This document shows positions 33,299 through 41,787 of a stretch of DNA of 64,000 nucleotides, one piece after another; the stretch's first letter is position 1; each line of letters opens with the position of its first letter. The stretch is taken from assembly GCA_045539425.1 (NCBI GenBank), contig JAZQFH010000011.1, positions 33,245-97,244 of the forward strand. Direction: 5' to 3'. The notes under the pieces were generated by a model. The model did not search any database. It was not told the origin of the DNA and saw only the letters and a program-made list of their open reading frames with translations. This stretch comes from RUG14871 sp045539425 (GTDB lineage: Bacteria > Bacillota_I > Bacilli_A > Erysipelotrichales > Erysipelotrichaceae). The translations under genes and the position numbers were made by a program.

Positions 33299-34039
33299 TC
33301 ACCGGTTTTGTTTTACCAGGGGATAATATCTGACACTCAGATCATCCAGTTTCAATACCGCAAGCTTGCTTAAGGAGCAGTCCATGGCCAAGCCGAGGTC
33401 GATGTCATACCACTCCCCGTCCGTCTCCACTTCATCCTTGCGGAATTCATACTGCACGATCGTATGTCCGACGATTACGATCTTCCCTTCCACCTTGACG
33501 TATGGATCTCTCGCCCAGACAAAGTCATTGATGTGGTCCCTGACTTCCTCATAATAGAGATACGGTCTGTCGGCGATTCTTGCCGGATAGGAGTGTACCA
33601 GAACAAACTGCCTGTGATTGACCTCAAGCTGCATCAGTACCGGAAGGTTGTAAAGATAGAGATGAATGTCGTTCTGCTCCTCTGCGGAAAGTTTCTGGAA
33701 ATCCCTCAGCGTTCTCATTCCGTCATTCCAGTCCAGCCAGAGCATCTCCATCTCCTTGTATGCTTTTAAGTAGCGCAGACGCGTCGTCAGAGACCCCTTC
33801 GGTAAATGCTGAAGATTATATTCCGCCATTAAAAACTGCAACATCATCAGTTCATGATTTCCCATCAAGAGGGTAAAGCGCGGATCATTCCGGATCAGGT
33901 TTAAAACCCGGATCCCGTCCGGTCCCTTGTCAATGGTATCGCCAAGACAGATTACCCTGTCCTCTTCCGTGATGTCCTTTAAAAAGTCCTGAAGTACGGA
34001 AAGATGCGAATGGATGTCGCTGATCACATAGGTTGCCAT
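33299..34039 (-). CDS. Metallophosphoesterase of the Ser/Thr phosphatase/ApaH-like family
   Basis: A 246-aa cytoplasmic phosphatase. The metal motifs are SDIHSHL (7-13), GDTIDKGPDG and GNHE, with a later VHSYPAR and VGHT. This is the layout of PrpE/ApaH-like enzymes, which hydrolyse dinucleoside tetraphosphates or phosphoproteins. It starts 4 nt after the IIB-like gene and is the third gene of the unit with the IIB/ROK-like fusion, so it may reverse a phosphorylation carried out there. The substrate is unknown. Confidence 0.87.
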   Translation of the reverse strand: MATYVISDIHSHLSVLQDFLKDITEEDRVICLGDTIDKGPDGIRVLNLIRNDPRFTLLMGNHELMMLQFLMAEYNLQHLPKGSLTTRLRYLKAYKEMEMLWLDWNDGMRTLRDFQKLSAEEQNDIHLYLYNLPVLMQLEVNHRQFVLVHSYPARIADRPYLYYEEVRDHINDFVWARDPYVKVEGKIVIVGHTIVQYEFRKDEVETDGEWYDIDLGLAMDCSLSKLAVLKLDDLSVRYYPLVKQNR

Positions 34040-34043
34040 ATTG

Positions 34044-34472
34044 TTATTTCAAATACTGATGATAGTCTCCATAGGTTGCGCGGTAGGAAGAAGCACGCTC
34101 GATATGCGCAAAATCCTCTTCATTCGGGAAATAGGTCGGCTCATTCTGCGGATGATCCTTATAAATCTTTAGAATATCGAGCGCATCTTCATAAATGTCC
34201 CGGAATTTCATCTGACCATACATGCGCTTCGGCAGAATATAGATCGGAATTTCCGGATGAAAATCCTTATAGAAGTTGTTCATTTCAACTCTTAAGTGCG
34301 GACAGCAGCAGAGAATGTCAAACTCCTGCAGTTTCCCTCCGGCAGAGTGAATCGACATAAACTGAATATTCACTTCGTCTTCCAGACCGCTCTCGCTCAT
34401 CTGTTTTTTCATCTCTCTTGCGATATAGTAAGAGGAAAAACCTCCTGCGCAGCAGATACATATTCTAAGCAT
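34044..34472 (-). CDS. Stand-alone PTS IIB-like protein
   Basis: A 142-aa protein. Residues 1-100 resemble a lactose/cellobiose IIB: first strand LRICICCAGGFSS with Cys8 at the phosphocysteine position and flanking Cys5 and Cys7, then FDILCCCPHLR, where canonical IIB has a GPQVR-type loop. The C-terminal 40 residues are charged and unlike IIB. It overlaps the end of the upstream IIB/ROK-like gene by 8 nt, so translation is coupled. No IIC or IIA gene is in this unit, which suggests a regulatory rather than a transport role. Confidence 0.8.
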   Translation of the reverse strand: MLRICICCAGGFSSYYIAREMKKQMSESGLEDEVNIQFMSIHSAGGKLQEFDILCCCPHLRVEMNNFYKDFHPEIPIYILPKRMYGQMKFRDIYEDALDILKIYKDHPQNEPTYFPNEEDFAHIERASSYRATYGDYHQYLK

Positions 34473-35889
34473 GATCGTTCTCCTTTTCCGCATTTTTCCG
34501 TATTTCTTCCTGGCAGACCAGCACATTTCCCAGATGCATATATTCCATGCGTTCTTCTTCACTCACCAGATACAGATCCGGTATGAACTGTTCCGGCAGA
34601 CGCTTCTTCAGTTTTGCGCGGATCTTTTCAAGCGGAATTTCCAGAGGAATGGCGATGGCGATTGCTTCCGGTGCCATAAGGGCAATATTTTTCGCCAGAG
34701 CTTCCGAAACATATTTCAGATAGCCCTGCGGATTGTTTTTGGCCTTTTCTATCTCGCTCCGCTTTAGAAGCAAGATCAGCTCTCCCGCCGCCTTCTTTCT
34801 TCCTTCATAAAGAACATCATTGATAATATAAGCCTGACCGGCGAACGGTACCCTGTTCTGGGAATGGAAGGTCAGGGTATGGTACTGCGGATGGGTGTGA
34901 TGGAAGCCCAGGGCTGCCATGGAGGTGGTCCGGTTGATCCGTACCTTCAATCCCATCTTTTCTTCCAAAAGCTGACGGATATTCTCCCGGTTCATATAAG
35001 CGAGATTCAAAGCAACATTCGCCGTACCGCCGTTGATTTCCCCCGGCATGCAGACAGAGATATATTCAATTTCATATTCCGGCAGCATCGCAACGTGGAC
35101 TGCATCTAAGATATCGTCCATATCATACTGCAGCTTCTGCAATCTGACTTCCTTTTTCATCTCCCCGTCCTTGTAGACACGGAACACATAATACGGATTC
35201 CAGTGAGATACGAATGTGATGGAAAGAATCCCCGCATGTTTGACTTTTTCCTGCAGGAGGATCTCGGCTTCCTTTTCCTTCCCTTTCATTTTGGCGGTTT
35301 CCAAGGAAAGAGCGACAAATGTAATGCATGCCGCTGCATTGTAGCTGGAAAAGATCTGGGTCGGGAGGGTGTAAACCGGTTTACTCGGATAGGCGGAACG
35401 TACTTCCGACTGTCTGTGCCGGATCTGCGGCGCCAAGAGAATCACATCATAAGCGGAAGCTGTCTCGTACAGTTTTGAGTAGGAAACGGCGGAAAAATAG
35501 TAATCCGCTTTCAGATATTCCGACGTTTCATTCAGCTTCTCCGCAAAATACGAAGTCGTCAGCCCTCCGGTACAGCACAGAAGAACCCTGGTCTTATCAT
35601 GGCCTTTTGCATCCTTCAGCGCGTGAACCATCTCTTCAAACAGCTGATGGCAACGTGCTTCACTGTTTTCCTTCAAATCGAAGTGCAGATAGAAAAGGTC
35701 TTCCTTCGTCCGCACGGAAATAATACGCATCTCAACGATCTCATACTCGTAGATTGACGCAAAATTCACTTCCGCGGCAGCGTAATCCGTGACAAGGCGG
35801 AGATTATCTTCCTCCTCTTCCAAACGGTAAAAAGTTTCCGGATAGGACTGAATCCAGCTTTTGAACGCTTCTTTTGTGTAAAACTCCAT
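34465..35889 (-). CDS. PTS IIB-like domain fused to a degenerate ROK-type domain
   Basis: A 474-aa protein. Residues 1-95 are unassigned. Residues 100-195 follow the IIB pattern: RVLLCCTGGLTTSY with Cys105/106 at the phosphocysteine site, then VILLAPQIRHRQSEV. Residues 218-445 follow the ROK sugar-kinase fold in order (NVALNLAYMN, RQLLEEKMGLKVRINRTT, AALGFHH, GQAYIINDVLYEG, AAGELIL, LAKNIALMAPEAIAIAI), but the phosphate loop DxGGT and the catalytic ENDxN are missing. It is probably a non-enzymatic sugar sensor coupled to PTS phosphorylation. GGGAG lies 7 nt before the ATG. It is divergent from a HAD gene. Fold assignment of the ROK part is my inference. Confidence 0.7.
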   Translation of the reverse strand: MEFYTKEAFKSWIQSYPETFYRLEEEEDNLRLVTDYAAAEVNFASIYEYEIVEMRIISVRTKEDLFYLHFDLKENSEARCHQLFEEMVHALKDAKGHDKTRVLLCCTGGLTTSYFAEKLNETSEYLKADYYFSAVSYSKLYETASAYDVILLAPQIRHRQSEVRSAYPSKPVYTLPTQIFSSYNAAACITFVALSLETAKMKGKEKEAEILLQEKVKHAGILSITFVSHWNPYYVFRVYKDGEMKKEVRLQKLQYDMDDILDAVHVAMLPEYEIEYISVCMPGEINGGTANVALNLAYMNRENIRQLLEEKMGLKVRINRTTSMAALGFHHTHPQYHTLTFHSQNRVPFAGQAYIINDVLYEGRKKAAGELILLLKRSEIEKAKNNPQGYLKYVSEALAKNIALMAPEAIAIAIPLEIPLEKIRAKLKKRLPEQFIPDLYLVSEEERMEYMHLGNVLVCQEEIRKNAEKENDHA

Positions 35890-35948
35890 ATGGTAACTCC
35901 CTGTGGCTCTAATTATATAATATAATAAAAAAACAGAGAGGGAAAAGT

Positions 35949-36590
35949 ATGAAGGGTGTTATATTTGACATGGATGGCGTCCTTTTTGACACGGAGGCGC
36001 TCTGGCAGAAATACTGGAATTTAGCAGCGGAAGAAGCGGGAATCACGCTTCCGGCTCAATTCAAAAAGGATATCTGCGGAAGCAGCGACAAAATGCCTTC
36101 CGTGGTAAGCGCCTATTATGGCGTAAATGACCCCATGCCGATCATTATGAAAACCTACGGACGTTTACAGGAGCACTTAAAGCGGGAACTTCCGGAAAAG
36201 GAAGGACTGCACGAAGCTTTGAAAGAGCTCAGAGAGATGGGCTTTCGGATTGCGGTGGCTTCTTCCAGTCCGACGGAAAATATCCTTGCCAACTTGGAGC
36301 GCTCAAACGTACGGGAATATTTTGACGTCATCACCAGCGGCCAGGAAGTCAAAAACGGCAAACCCGCACCGGACATCTTTCTTTTAGCCGCAAAGCGTCT
36401 GGGATTACCGGCGGAAGAATGTTACATCTTTGAAGACGCCTATAACGGCATTCGGGCAGCAAGCGCAGCGCACGGAGTACCGGTTATGATCGTGGATCAG
36501 AGCGAGCCGGATGAAGAGATGGAGCGCACGGCACATTTCATATGCCGCTCACTAATGGATGCAGTAAATAAAATCAGGGAAGAAGCCTAG
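35949..36590 (+). CDS. HAD-superfamily sugar phosphatase/phosphoglucomutase-like
   Basis: A 213-aa HAD enzyme of the beta-phosphoglucomutase-like subgroup. The motifs are complete: FDMDGVLFDTE (6-16), ASSSP (about 104-108), Lys in NGKPAPDIF, and FEDAYNGI. A cap of helices lies after motif I. Family members act on sugar phosphates or isomerise beta-glucose-1-phosphate. GAGAGGG gives a good ribosome binding site. It is divergent from the IIB/ROK-like gene over a 59-nt AT-rich promoter region, so the two may be co-regulated. The exact substrate cannot be read from the sequence. Confidence 0.88.
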   Translation: MKGVIFDMDGVLFDTEALWQKYWNLAAEEAGITLPAQFKKDICGSSDKMPSVVSAYYGVNDPMPIIMKTYGRLQEHLKRELPEKEGLHEALKELREMGFRIAVASSSPTENILANLERSNVREYFDVITSGQEVKNGKPAPDIFLLAAKRLGLPAEECYIFEDAYNGIRAASAAHGVPVMIVDQSEPDEEMERTAHFICRSLMDAVNKIREEA

Positions 36591-36606
36591 GCTTCTCCCC
36601 TTTTGT
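36575..36606 (+). terminator. Terminator of the HAD gene
   Basis: GGAAGAAGCC-TA-GGCTTCTCC hairpin containing the stop codon TAG, followed by TTTTG-T4. Confidence 0.65.
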
Positions 36607-36615
36607 TTTATAAAG

Positions 36616-36640
36616 AAAAACTCCCGCCATATGACGGGAG
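36616..36640 (-). terminator. Terminator of rpsO
   Basis: CTCCCG-TCATATGG-CGGGAG with T5 on the minus strand, just after the rpsO stop. Confidence 0.88.
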
Positions 36641-36655
36641 TAAGAATCAAGTCAA

Positions 36656-36922
36656 TTACTTTCTTAAACCTAACTTTGCGACTAATTCTCTGTAGCGGTT
36701 GACGTCTTTGTCTCTTAAGTAAGCGAGTAAGCTTCTTCTGGAGCCGACCATCTTCATTAAACCTCTCTGAGAATGGAAGTCTTTCTTGTGGACTTTTAAG
36801 TGCTCAGTCAGACGGTTGATTTCTTCCGTTAAGATAGCGACCTGGACTTCAACGGATCCTGTGTCACCTTCGGAACGGGCGAACTTCTTGACGATTTCCT
36901 GTTTTTCCTGTTTGTTTAACAT
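36656..36922 (-). CDS. rpsO: 30S ribosomal protein S15
   Basis: An 88-aa protein of normal S15 length that binds the central domain of 16S rRNA. It has the HLKVHKKDFHSQRGLMKMVGSRRSLLAYL signature with GSRR and the C-terminal LVAKLGLRK. AGAGG lies 8 nt before the ATG at 36922; an ATG at 36958 is upstream in a leader. The 98-nt leader has a small hairpin (AGGAT/ATCCT) and may carry an S15 autoregulatory structure, which is common in this phylum but not proven here. Confidence 0.96.
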   Translation of the reverse strand: MLNKQEKQEIVKKFARSEGDTGSVEVQVAILTEEINRLTEHLKVHKKDFHSQRGLMKMVGSRRSLLAYLRDKDVNRYRELVAKLGLRK

Positions 36923-37020
36923 GTTTTTTTCCTCTTTCTTTCTGTCCTGCAAAGCCAAGGTTACGGTTGAGGATTCCGTGATCCTAGCACTGCAGCCTAT
37001 TTATATTAACACAGTTTATT

Positions 37021-37986
37021 CTACTGTGCAATACTTTCCACCATGGCCAGATTCTCATACATGATCTGGACATAATCCTTGTTTTCCGAGATCTGCGTCT
37101 CCGTGAGTCCGGAGAGGTTGCTGAGCTTGATTTCCATTAAGTTCAGCTCATCCACCAGCTGGTCGTAGAGCTCTTTCATATCGTCCGTGAGGTTGGTCTC
37201 GGTGACGATGTAGTTGACTTCATCCTTGATGATACGCTCCTTGATCAAAGCGAGCTGCTCCTCGTTTGGCAAAACGCCGTAGCGCGAGAGAATCACCGGA
37301 TAGACCTGAATGCCGTAGTTCTTCTGCCATGTGCCGAAGCTTGGGGACATCGTGACGATCTTGATGTTGCTGGAAAGGGATTTTAGGAGCTGGTACTGCG
37401 AGTCGAGCTGTGCCAGTTCCGTCTCCAGTTCCGTATAGCGGGAGTTGAAGTATTCGGATTCCTCCGGATAGTTTCCAATCAGCCACTTGCGGATCTGGTT
37501 GCCCATGGAAGTCATGGCGACCGGGTCCAGCCAGATGTACGGGTCATTGTCATACATATCGATGGAGGAGAACGCCACCCCTTCATAGTACGGGGATTCG
37601 ACACCGATCGTGCTCTCCCCGACCTGTACCGTCGTATAGCGCTGGAAGGAATACAAACTCGTGGTGTTCGCCAGGTCGATGATCTCGAGATTCTCCATCT
37701 TGCGGATGTCCGGAAGATAGATCTGCAGATACGGTTCCACCTGCCCCATGTAAAGGAAGAGGTCCGCATCGCTCAGCTGCTCATTCCAGTCGGCATTGAT
37801 ATGGGAGCGGATGGCAATATTACCGTCTCCGATCATTGTGCAGCTCACGCGGTCTCCGCCGATCTTCTCCACCAGATATTTGATGGGGTACATCGTCACG
37901 CAGATCTTCGGCTGCTTCAGTTCGCAACCGCAGAGATTGAGCGTACACATCATTAAGATCAAGAGTCCCAGTATCTTTTTCTTCAT
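37021..37986 (-). CDS. Metal ABC-transporter substrate-binding lipoprotein, ZnuA/TroA-like
   Basis: A 321-aa lipoprotein. The signal peptide ends in the lipobox LCGC with the modified cysteine at residue 21. The mature part follows the ZnuA/TroA metal-binding fold: ICVTMYPIKYLVEKIGGD start, SHINADWNEQLSDADLFLYMG (one His ligand region), DPYIWLDPVAM, and VTETNL near residue 250. A TGG-TATAAT extended -10 about 20 nt upstream gives it its own promoter. No permease or ATPase gene is adjacent, so it may use a transporter encoded elsewhere. Zinc or manganese is expected. Confidence 0.85.
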   Translation of the reverse strand: MKKKILGLLILMMCTLNLCGCELKQPKICVTMYPIKYLVEKIGGDRVSCTMIGDGNIAIRSHINADWNEQLSDADLFLYMGQVEPYLQIYLPDIRKMENLEIIDLANTTSLYSFQRYTTVQVGESTIGVESPYYEGVAFSSIDMYDNDPYIWLDPVAMTSMGNQIRKWLIGNYPEESEYFNSRYTELETELAQLDSQYQLLKSLSSNIKIVTMSPSFGTWQKNYGIQVYPVILSRYGVLPNEEQLALIKERIIKDEVNYIVTETNLTDDMKELYDQLVDELNLMEIKLSNLSGLTETQISENKDYVQIMYENLAMVESIAQ

Positions 37987-38043
37987 AGAAACACCTTCCG
38001 CTCTCTATTATACCATACTTATGCCAAGTTGGCTTTATTGCTT

Positions 38044-38745
38044 CTAAAGGCGCCAAAGCACATCGCTCAGCCCTTTTCCCTCCAGGTGTTTTTTGATACT
38101 GTAATAACCCTCTTCCGAAATGATCAGATGATCGAGCAGCGGAATCTTCATCGTCTTTCCTGCCCTGATCAGCTCCTTTGTGGTTTTGATGTCTTCATCT
38201 GACGGAGTCAGAGAGCCCATCGGGTGATTATGCACGCACAGGATCCCCTTCGCCCCCTGCAAAAGCGCTTCACGATAGATCTCCGTCAGCGAGATGGCTG
38301 CGGCGCTCTCACTTCCCGCAAACATGCGGCGATGGGATAACAGGCGTCTCGATGCGTCAAGAAAAAGCACCAGAAAGATCTCCTTGCGCTCATTTCCGAT
38401 CTCCCGCTTCAGCCACTCGATCAGTGTTCCGTAGGAATCAAACACCTCTTTCTCTTTGCTCTCCTCCAGCATCAGCCGCTTGGAAAGCTCAAAGCAGGCC
38501 AGAAGCTCCAGGCTCTTTGCCTTTTTAATGCCCTTCTCCTTACATAAGGTCGCATAGTCCAGATTGGACATCTCCCGTAAGGAATAGCGGCTGAGCAGTG
38601 CATCCGCCACTTCCAGCACACTCACCCCTTCATACCCGCTTTTGAGTAAAAGTGCCAGAAGTTCGCGATTGCTTAAGGCAGCGATGCCTTCGCGCATTGC
38701 CCGCTCGCGCGGCAGCTCCTCTTTCCGAAGTTCCCTTATCTTCAT
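38044..38745 (-). CDS. radC: RadC-family JAB-domain protein
   Basis: A 233-aa protein. The N-terminal helix-hairpin-helix-like region starts at MKIRELRKEELPRERAMREG. The C-terminal JAB/MPN domain has the metal motif HNHPMGSLTPSDED and a preceding E (EIYREALLQ). RadC is common in genomes; its DNA-repair role is disputed and a protease activity is unproven. The ATG overlaps the stop of the prepilin-peptidase gene by 4 nt (ATGA). A frame extending further upstream has no ribosome binding site. Confidence 0.92.
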   Translation of the reverse strand: MKIRELRKEELPRERAMREGIAALSNRELLALLLKSGYEGVSVLEVADALLSRYSLREMSNLDYATLCKEKGIKKAKSLELLACFELSKRLMLEESKEKEVFDSYGTLIEWLKREIGNERKEIFLVLFLDASRRLLSHRRMFAGSESAAAISLTEIYREALLQGAKGILCVHNHPMGSLTPSDEDIKTTKELIRAGKTMKIPLLDHLIISEEGYYSIKKHLEGKGLSDVLWRL

Positions 38746-39107
38746 AATATCTTCCTCCGGCGCAACAGCGCCAGTACAAAGCCAAAGAGCAGATACGGCA
38801 GAAAGCGCACCTTCCGCTCCTTTTTCAAAGCCATGATCAAGAGTGCCAGAAGGCACGCATACAGTAAGGCTTCATGCACAAAGAGGAGCGGATAGCGGCT
38901 GAGCAACGCACAAAGGGTAAGAGTATCCGCCCCTCCGATATATTTCTGCCAATAGCGTCTTGTCAGATACACAAGCGCCGTCAGCAGGTAGGCACAGGGA
39001 TAACGCACATCCAGTAAGCCCGCCAGAAGCCAGAGGTCCACTTCCCCTTTCCGGTAGTCCTGAAGTGCGAGTAAGGAAAGCGAGAGCAGGCTGAGAGTGT
39101 CTCTCAT
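38742..39107 (-). CDS. Short A24-type prepilin peptidase-like membrane protein
   Basis: A 121-aa protein with three or four membrane helices. It resembles the catalytic core of prepilin peptidases (TadV/CpaA, ComC): a first Asp in LQDYRKGEVDLWLL (about residue 17) and a second in KYIGGADTL, at the places of the paired aspartates. The N-terminal methylase domain of full ComC is absent. It overlaps the small ORF upstream by 4 nt (ATGA) and radC downstream by 4 nt, giving three coupled genes. The comC-radC neighbourhood is known in Bacillota. Confidence 0.7.
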   Translation of the reverse strand: MRDTLSLLSLSLLALQDYRKGEVDLWLLAGLLDVRYPCAYLLTALVYLTRRYWQKYIGGADTLTLCALLSRYPLLFVHEALLYACLLALLIMALKKERKVRFLPYLLFGFVLALLRRRKIL

Positions 39108-39226
39108 TTGCCCCAGGAGATCGATAAGCCTCCCGGAATGGTTACCTTTCCGCGGGAACTGAACAGGATCTTCATGATTGCGATGGCTCCGGCACCGATG
39201 GCCAGATAGAGTACGGCAGTTGTCAT
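39104..39226 (-). CDS. Small membrane peptide of 40 aa
   Basis: A 40-residue frame with AAGGAGA placed 8 nt before its ATG (39226). The first 22 residues form one hydrophobic helix with GAGA repeats; the rest is short and basic, ending in SWGK. The stop overlaps the prepilin-peptidase start by 4 nt. It is not a typical prepilin (no K/R-G-F-x-x-x-E cleavage motif). It may be a substrate or chaperone of the peptidase; no family is recognised. Confidence 0.65.
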   Translation of the reverse strand: MTTAVLYLAIGAGAIAIMKILFSSRGKVTIPGGLSISWGK

Positions 39227-39265
39227 AAACGTATTCTCCTTTATTTTGTCTTAGTAATATATAAC

Positions 39266-39294
39266 GAAAAAAAGTGAGGATTCCTCACTTTTTT
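39266..39294. terminator. Bidirectional terminator after the GH3 gene
   Basis: AAAAAAGTGAGGA pairs with TCCTCACTTTTTT almost perfectly, with T runs on both strands. It ends the SGNH-GH3 transcript before the small ORF operon. Confidence 0.88.
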
Positions 39295-39315
39295 ATCGAT
39301 TCTGATTTTACTGTT

Positions 39316-41787
39316 CTATTCTTCGTCCAGAAAGTCTTTCGGAGAATACTTTCTGGCGACGGAAGATGAGAGAATGCTGCGGATGATGTTCGCACTCGCC
39401 CTTCTTAAGTCCTCACGCGTCAGTGTGCCGCGTTTTAAGCCGTTCAGAATCTCTTTTTCATAAACCCTGTCACCCGGCATGATCAAGTCATTTCCGCTCG
39501 CAATGGCCTCATCCGTATGTCCCTGACCCGCTTTGGTGGAATACCAGTCGGTCATGACGATACCGTCAAAGCCCCACTCGTTGCGCAGCACCTTGGTGTT
39601 GAGGTCATAGCTGTCCGGAGTGTAGGTGCCGTTGATCTTGTTATAGGAAGTCATGATGGCTTTGGAGTGCGCTTCCCTGATATTGATTTCATAGCCGCGC
39701 AGATAGATCTCACGCAGTGCCCGCTCTGAAACGTGTGAGTTGGAATAGACTCTGCGGTCTTCGGTATTGTTGCAGGCAAAGTGCTTGATCGTCGTGTAGT
39801 TGCCCTCGATCGACTGTACCCCGCGCGTCATGCCGGCAGAGATCTTACCGGAAAGCAGCGGATCTTCGGAGTAGTATTCGAAGTTTCTGCCGCAGAGCGG
39901 ATTGCGCTGGATGTTCATGCCCGGCGCCAGCCAGTAAGTAATATGGAACTTCTCCATTTCCTGACTCACGGCTCTGCCGACTTTTTCCAACAGTTCCGGA
40001 TTCCAGCTCTGTGCCAGGTTGGTACCGACCGGGAAGGCAGTAGCGTTCTGATAGAAGACGGTGTCCCCTTTATGCGGCCTCAGCAGCAGCAACATCCACT
40101 GCGGCAGAGTTTCCATAAAGGAAAGCAGATAGTAATTGGGGAACATGCGGATGCGTCCGTTCTTGCCGACGGCAGTCTTGCGCACAAGCCGTAATCCTGT
40201 CGGACCGTCCGCCAGATTCACGGAAATCAGTCCCTTATTCAGTAATTTATAGGTTGTCTTTCCGGCAATGCCCGGCGTACAGAAGGCATTGGTATCCATC
40301 ATGCCAAGCGTCCCCACTCCGGTGCAGAGATCCGCCATTTCCTCATCACTTAACTGATGCAGAATGGCATCCACCCTTTCATCAGAGTAGACCGGAGGCT
40401 TGCCGTACGTATAGGTTTCGGTTTTTATGCAGGATGGATCCAGCACCATTTGCGGCAGTCCGCTCAGATTTTCCTGTGCTCTTTCCACTTTACTGTGCAG
40501 CTGATTCATATCTTCCGTCGTACGGAAGATGTGATCGTGACGGGAAAGAATGACGTCTTCTTCCAGTCTGACGGTCGCAACCGCCTGCGTATTATCGGAT
40601 GCATTGCCCAATCTCAGGATATAGTCTCCTTTCTCCAATACAAACGCAAGTTCTTCTTCCGAGAATGATGCCAGTTCACGGATATCAAAGGAAAGCTTCA
40701 CTTCCTCTTCCTCGTTACATCTGAGTTCTCTGGTCTTCTGGAAAGCGACCAGACGCTGATATTCCTTATCCAGCTTTCCTTTCGGCAAGGATGCGTAGAT
40801 TTGTACGACTTCCCTGCCCGCGCGCGGCGCCAGGTTCTTTACATTGACGCAAAGCGTCACGGTGCGTCCCTCAAGCTTTGCCTCACTCAGATGCATGTCA
40901 AAGCGGCTGTAGCTTAAGCCGTAGCCGAAATGAAAGCGCGGGGAAACGCCAAAGGAGTCGAAATAACGGTAACCGACATAGATTCCCTCTTTGTAGTATT
41001 CATTATCCGGATCGTTATTCAGATAGCTGAATTCGTTTCCAAACGGGATGTCCGCATACTTTCTGACCCAGGTGGTGCTCAGTTTGCCGGAGAAATTGCG
41101 CTTGCCCGCAAACAGGTCCGCAAAGGCTCTTCCGCCTTCCTGACCCGCCTGGCCGTAGAAGATCAAAGAACAGTTGACTCCATCGATCTCGCTGAGATCC
41201 ATGGAGGAACCGGAGTTGATCACAACCGTCAGATGCTCAAACGCTTCCTTTAAAACAAAGATGTCGTGTACTTCGTTTGGCGTCAGATGGAAGTCGGAAT
41301 TGGAAATCTTCTTATCCGCCCCTTCTCCCGACTGGCGCGAGACGACGTAAATCGCCATCTTGCGATCGCTTTCCTTAAAATCGGAGGAACTGATCACACG
41401 GAAAGACGGCAGAGTATAATTCACCGCTATGACATCGGCGGAAGGAATGCCGGTATGATCCCTGATCCACTGGGCGTGGCTCTTTTCTTCCAGTTTCCGG
41501 TATTCTTCCAGATAGGCTTCCGAACTGAGCGTAAAGCCCGCTTCCTTTAAGCCTTCATAGATACTGACGGAATGGCGGTTATTTGTCTCACCGCTTCCCG
41601 TTCCGCCTTTATACGTAAAGCAGGCCCCGCTGCCAAACAGGGCGACTTCCCTGCCTTCAAATGGCAGAGAGCCATCATTTTTGAGCAGCACCATGGATTC
41701 CACGGCCGCTTCATAGGCAATTTCCCGGTTCTCTTTTTCAAGCAGAGTTACCGTGTCGTTATAGTCACCGCCGATGATCCGTTTCAT
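39316..41787 (-). CDS. GH3 beta-glycosidase with reversed domain order
   Basis: An 823-aa GH3 enzyme with no signal peptide. Unlike the usual order, the alpha/beta sandwich comes first (AVESMVLLKNDGSLPF, about 20-230), then a fibronectin III-like part (about 290-420), and the TIM-barrel catalytic domain last. The nucleophile is in VMTDW (Asp747) and NFEYYSEDPLLSG is present. GH3 enzymes with swapped domains are known from gut Bacillota, such as Ruminococcus. Likely a beta-glucosidase or beta-xylosidase. AGGAG precedes the ATG at 41787, whose start overlaps the SGNH stop by 4 nt. Confidence 0.9.
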   Translation of the reverse strand: MKRIIGGDYNDTVTLLEKENREIAYEAAVESMVLLKNDGSLPFEGREVALFGSGACFTYKGGTGSGETNNRHSVSIYEGLKEAGFTLSSEAYLEEYRKLEEKSHAQWIRDHTGIPSADVIAVNYTLPSFRVISSSDFKESDRKMAIYVVSRQSGEGADKKISNSDFHLTPNEVHDIFVLKEAFEHLTVVINSGSSMDLSEIDGVNCSLIFYGQAGQEGGRAFADLFAGKRNFSGKLSTTWVRKYADIPFGNEFSYLNNDPDNEYYKEGIYVGYRYFDSFGVSPRFHFGYGLSYSRFDMHLSEAKLEGRTVTLCVNVKNLAPRAGREVVQIYASLPKGKLDKEYQRLVAFQKTRELRCNEEEEVKLSFDIRELASFSEEELAFVLEKGDYILRLGNASDNTQAVATVRLEEDVILSRHDHIFRTTEDMNQLHSKVERAQENLSGLPQMVLDPSCIKTETYTYGKPPVYSDERVDAILHQLSDEEMADLCTGVGTLGMMDTNAFCTPGIAGKTTYKLLNKGLISVNLADGPTGLRLVRKTAVGKNGRIRMFPNYYLLSFMETLPQWMLLLLRPHKGDTVFYQNATAFPVGTNLAQSWNPELLEKVGRAVSQEMEKFHITYWLAPGMNIQRNPLCGRNFEYYSEDPLLSGKISAGMTRGVQSIEGNYTTIKHFACNNTEDRRVYSNSHVSERALREIYLRGYEINIREAHSKAIMTSYNKINGTYTPDSYDLNTKVLRNEWGFDGIVMTDWYSTKAGQGHTDEAIASGNDLIMPGDRVYEKEILNGLKRGTLTREDLRRASANIIRSILSSSVARKYSPKDFLDEE

